From DTFZ01 sp050260375 (GTDB taxonomy: Bacteria; Bacillota; Clostridia; Christensenellales; SZUA-584): DNA of 12,435 bases. The translations under genes and the position numbers were made by a program. Location: assembly GCA_050260375.1 (NCBI GenBank), contig JBLNCA010000016.1, forward strand, positions 1 through 12,435, given 5' to 3'. A model generated the notes under the pieces. That model saw nothing but the letters and a program-made list of their open reading frames with translations, did not search any database and was not told where the DNA came from. Below, piece after piece: positions 12,362-12,435 of this stretch (within the stretch, counting starts at the first letter, position 1; every line of letters starts with the position of its first letter).

Positions 12362-12435
12362 AATCAAGCTTTCGACCTATTAGTACTGGTCAGCTGAATG
12401 CATTACTGCACTTACACCTCCAGCCTATCAACCTT
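12362..12435 (-). rRNA. rrl: 23S ribosomal RNA, 3' end (partial)
   Basis: On the minus strand the sequence reads AAGGTTGATAGGCTGGAGG, then CAGTAATGCATTCAGCTGAC and TACTAATAGGTCGAAAGCTT, the highly conserved 3' end of 23S rRNA. The rest of the gene lies beyond the right edge. The 3' end is estimated to within a few bases. Confidence 0.93.

Overview
The window looks like the chromosome of a Clostridia-type (Bacillota) anaerobe. The evidence is strong AGGAGG-type ribosome binding sites, a CBS-domain family II pyrophosphatase, a CotJC-like manganese catalase, an EFR1-type flavodoxin/ferredoxin protein, a CBO0543-family membrane protein and Bacillota-style rRNA spacers. The genus cannot be read from the sequence. 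No phage, plasmid or defence gene is visible. The unusual content is in the non-coding DNA: a group IIC intron end, three families of structured repeats, and a promoter inside the rRNA operon.

Layout. 1-115 is the 5' end of a group IIC intron on the minus strand, sitting just past a terminator hairpin (124-150). 158-355 is a tandem array of five hairpin units. 400-1831 carries two minus-strand genes: a Gly/Gln-rich lipoprotein and a CBO0543-like membrane protein. 2011-3430 holds a manganese catalase, two more hairpin units, an 86-residue Gly/Cys/Phe-rich protein and, on the minus strand, a 44-residue basic protein with a good ribosome binding site. 3607-6146 runs on the plus strand: an atypical SDR epimerase and an EFR1 protein 13 bases apart (an operon), then a nitroreductase with its own terminator. 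6181-6519 is a repeat-rich gap. 8568-6520 is a minus-strand operon of VOC protein, zincin-like metallopeptidase and Y-family DNA polymerase. A divergent plus-strand gene encodes the CBS-type manganese pyrophosphatase (8725-10356). It converges on a DUF2974-like serine hydrolase (11486-10374, minus). 11600-11959 holds two copies of a ~167-base structured repeat. The window ends in the 3' part of an rRNA operon on the minus strand: terminator, tRNA-Asn(GTT), 5S, spacer with a sigma-A promoter and boxA, and the last bases of 23S.

How the genes fit together. The EFR1 protein, nitroreductase and SDR are redox enzymes of an anaerobe, and the catalase protects against peroxide or belongs to a spore coat. 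The DinB operon joins a damage-tolerance polymerase to two small enzymes of unclear role. The best candidates for something undescribed are the two repeat families that keep their stems by compensatory changes: the 40-43-base hairpin units (158-355, 2771-2843, 6253-6285) and the paired element beside the rRNA operon, whose conserved end copies the tRNA-Asn anticodon stem-loop.
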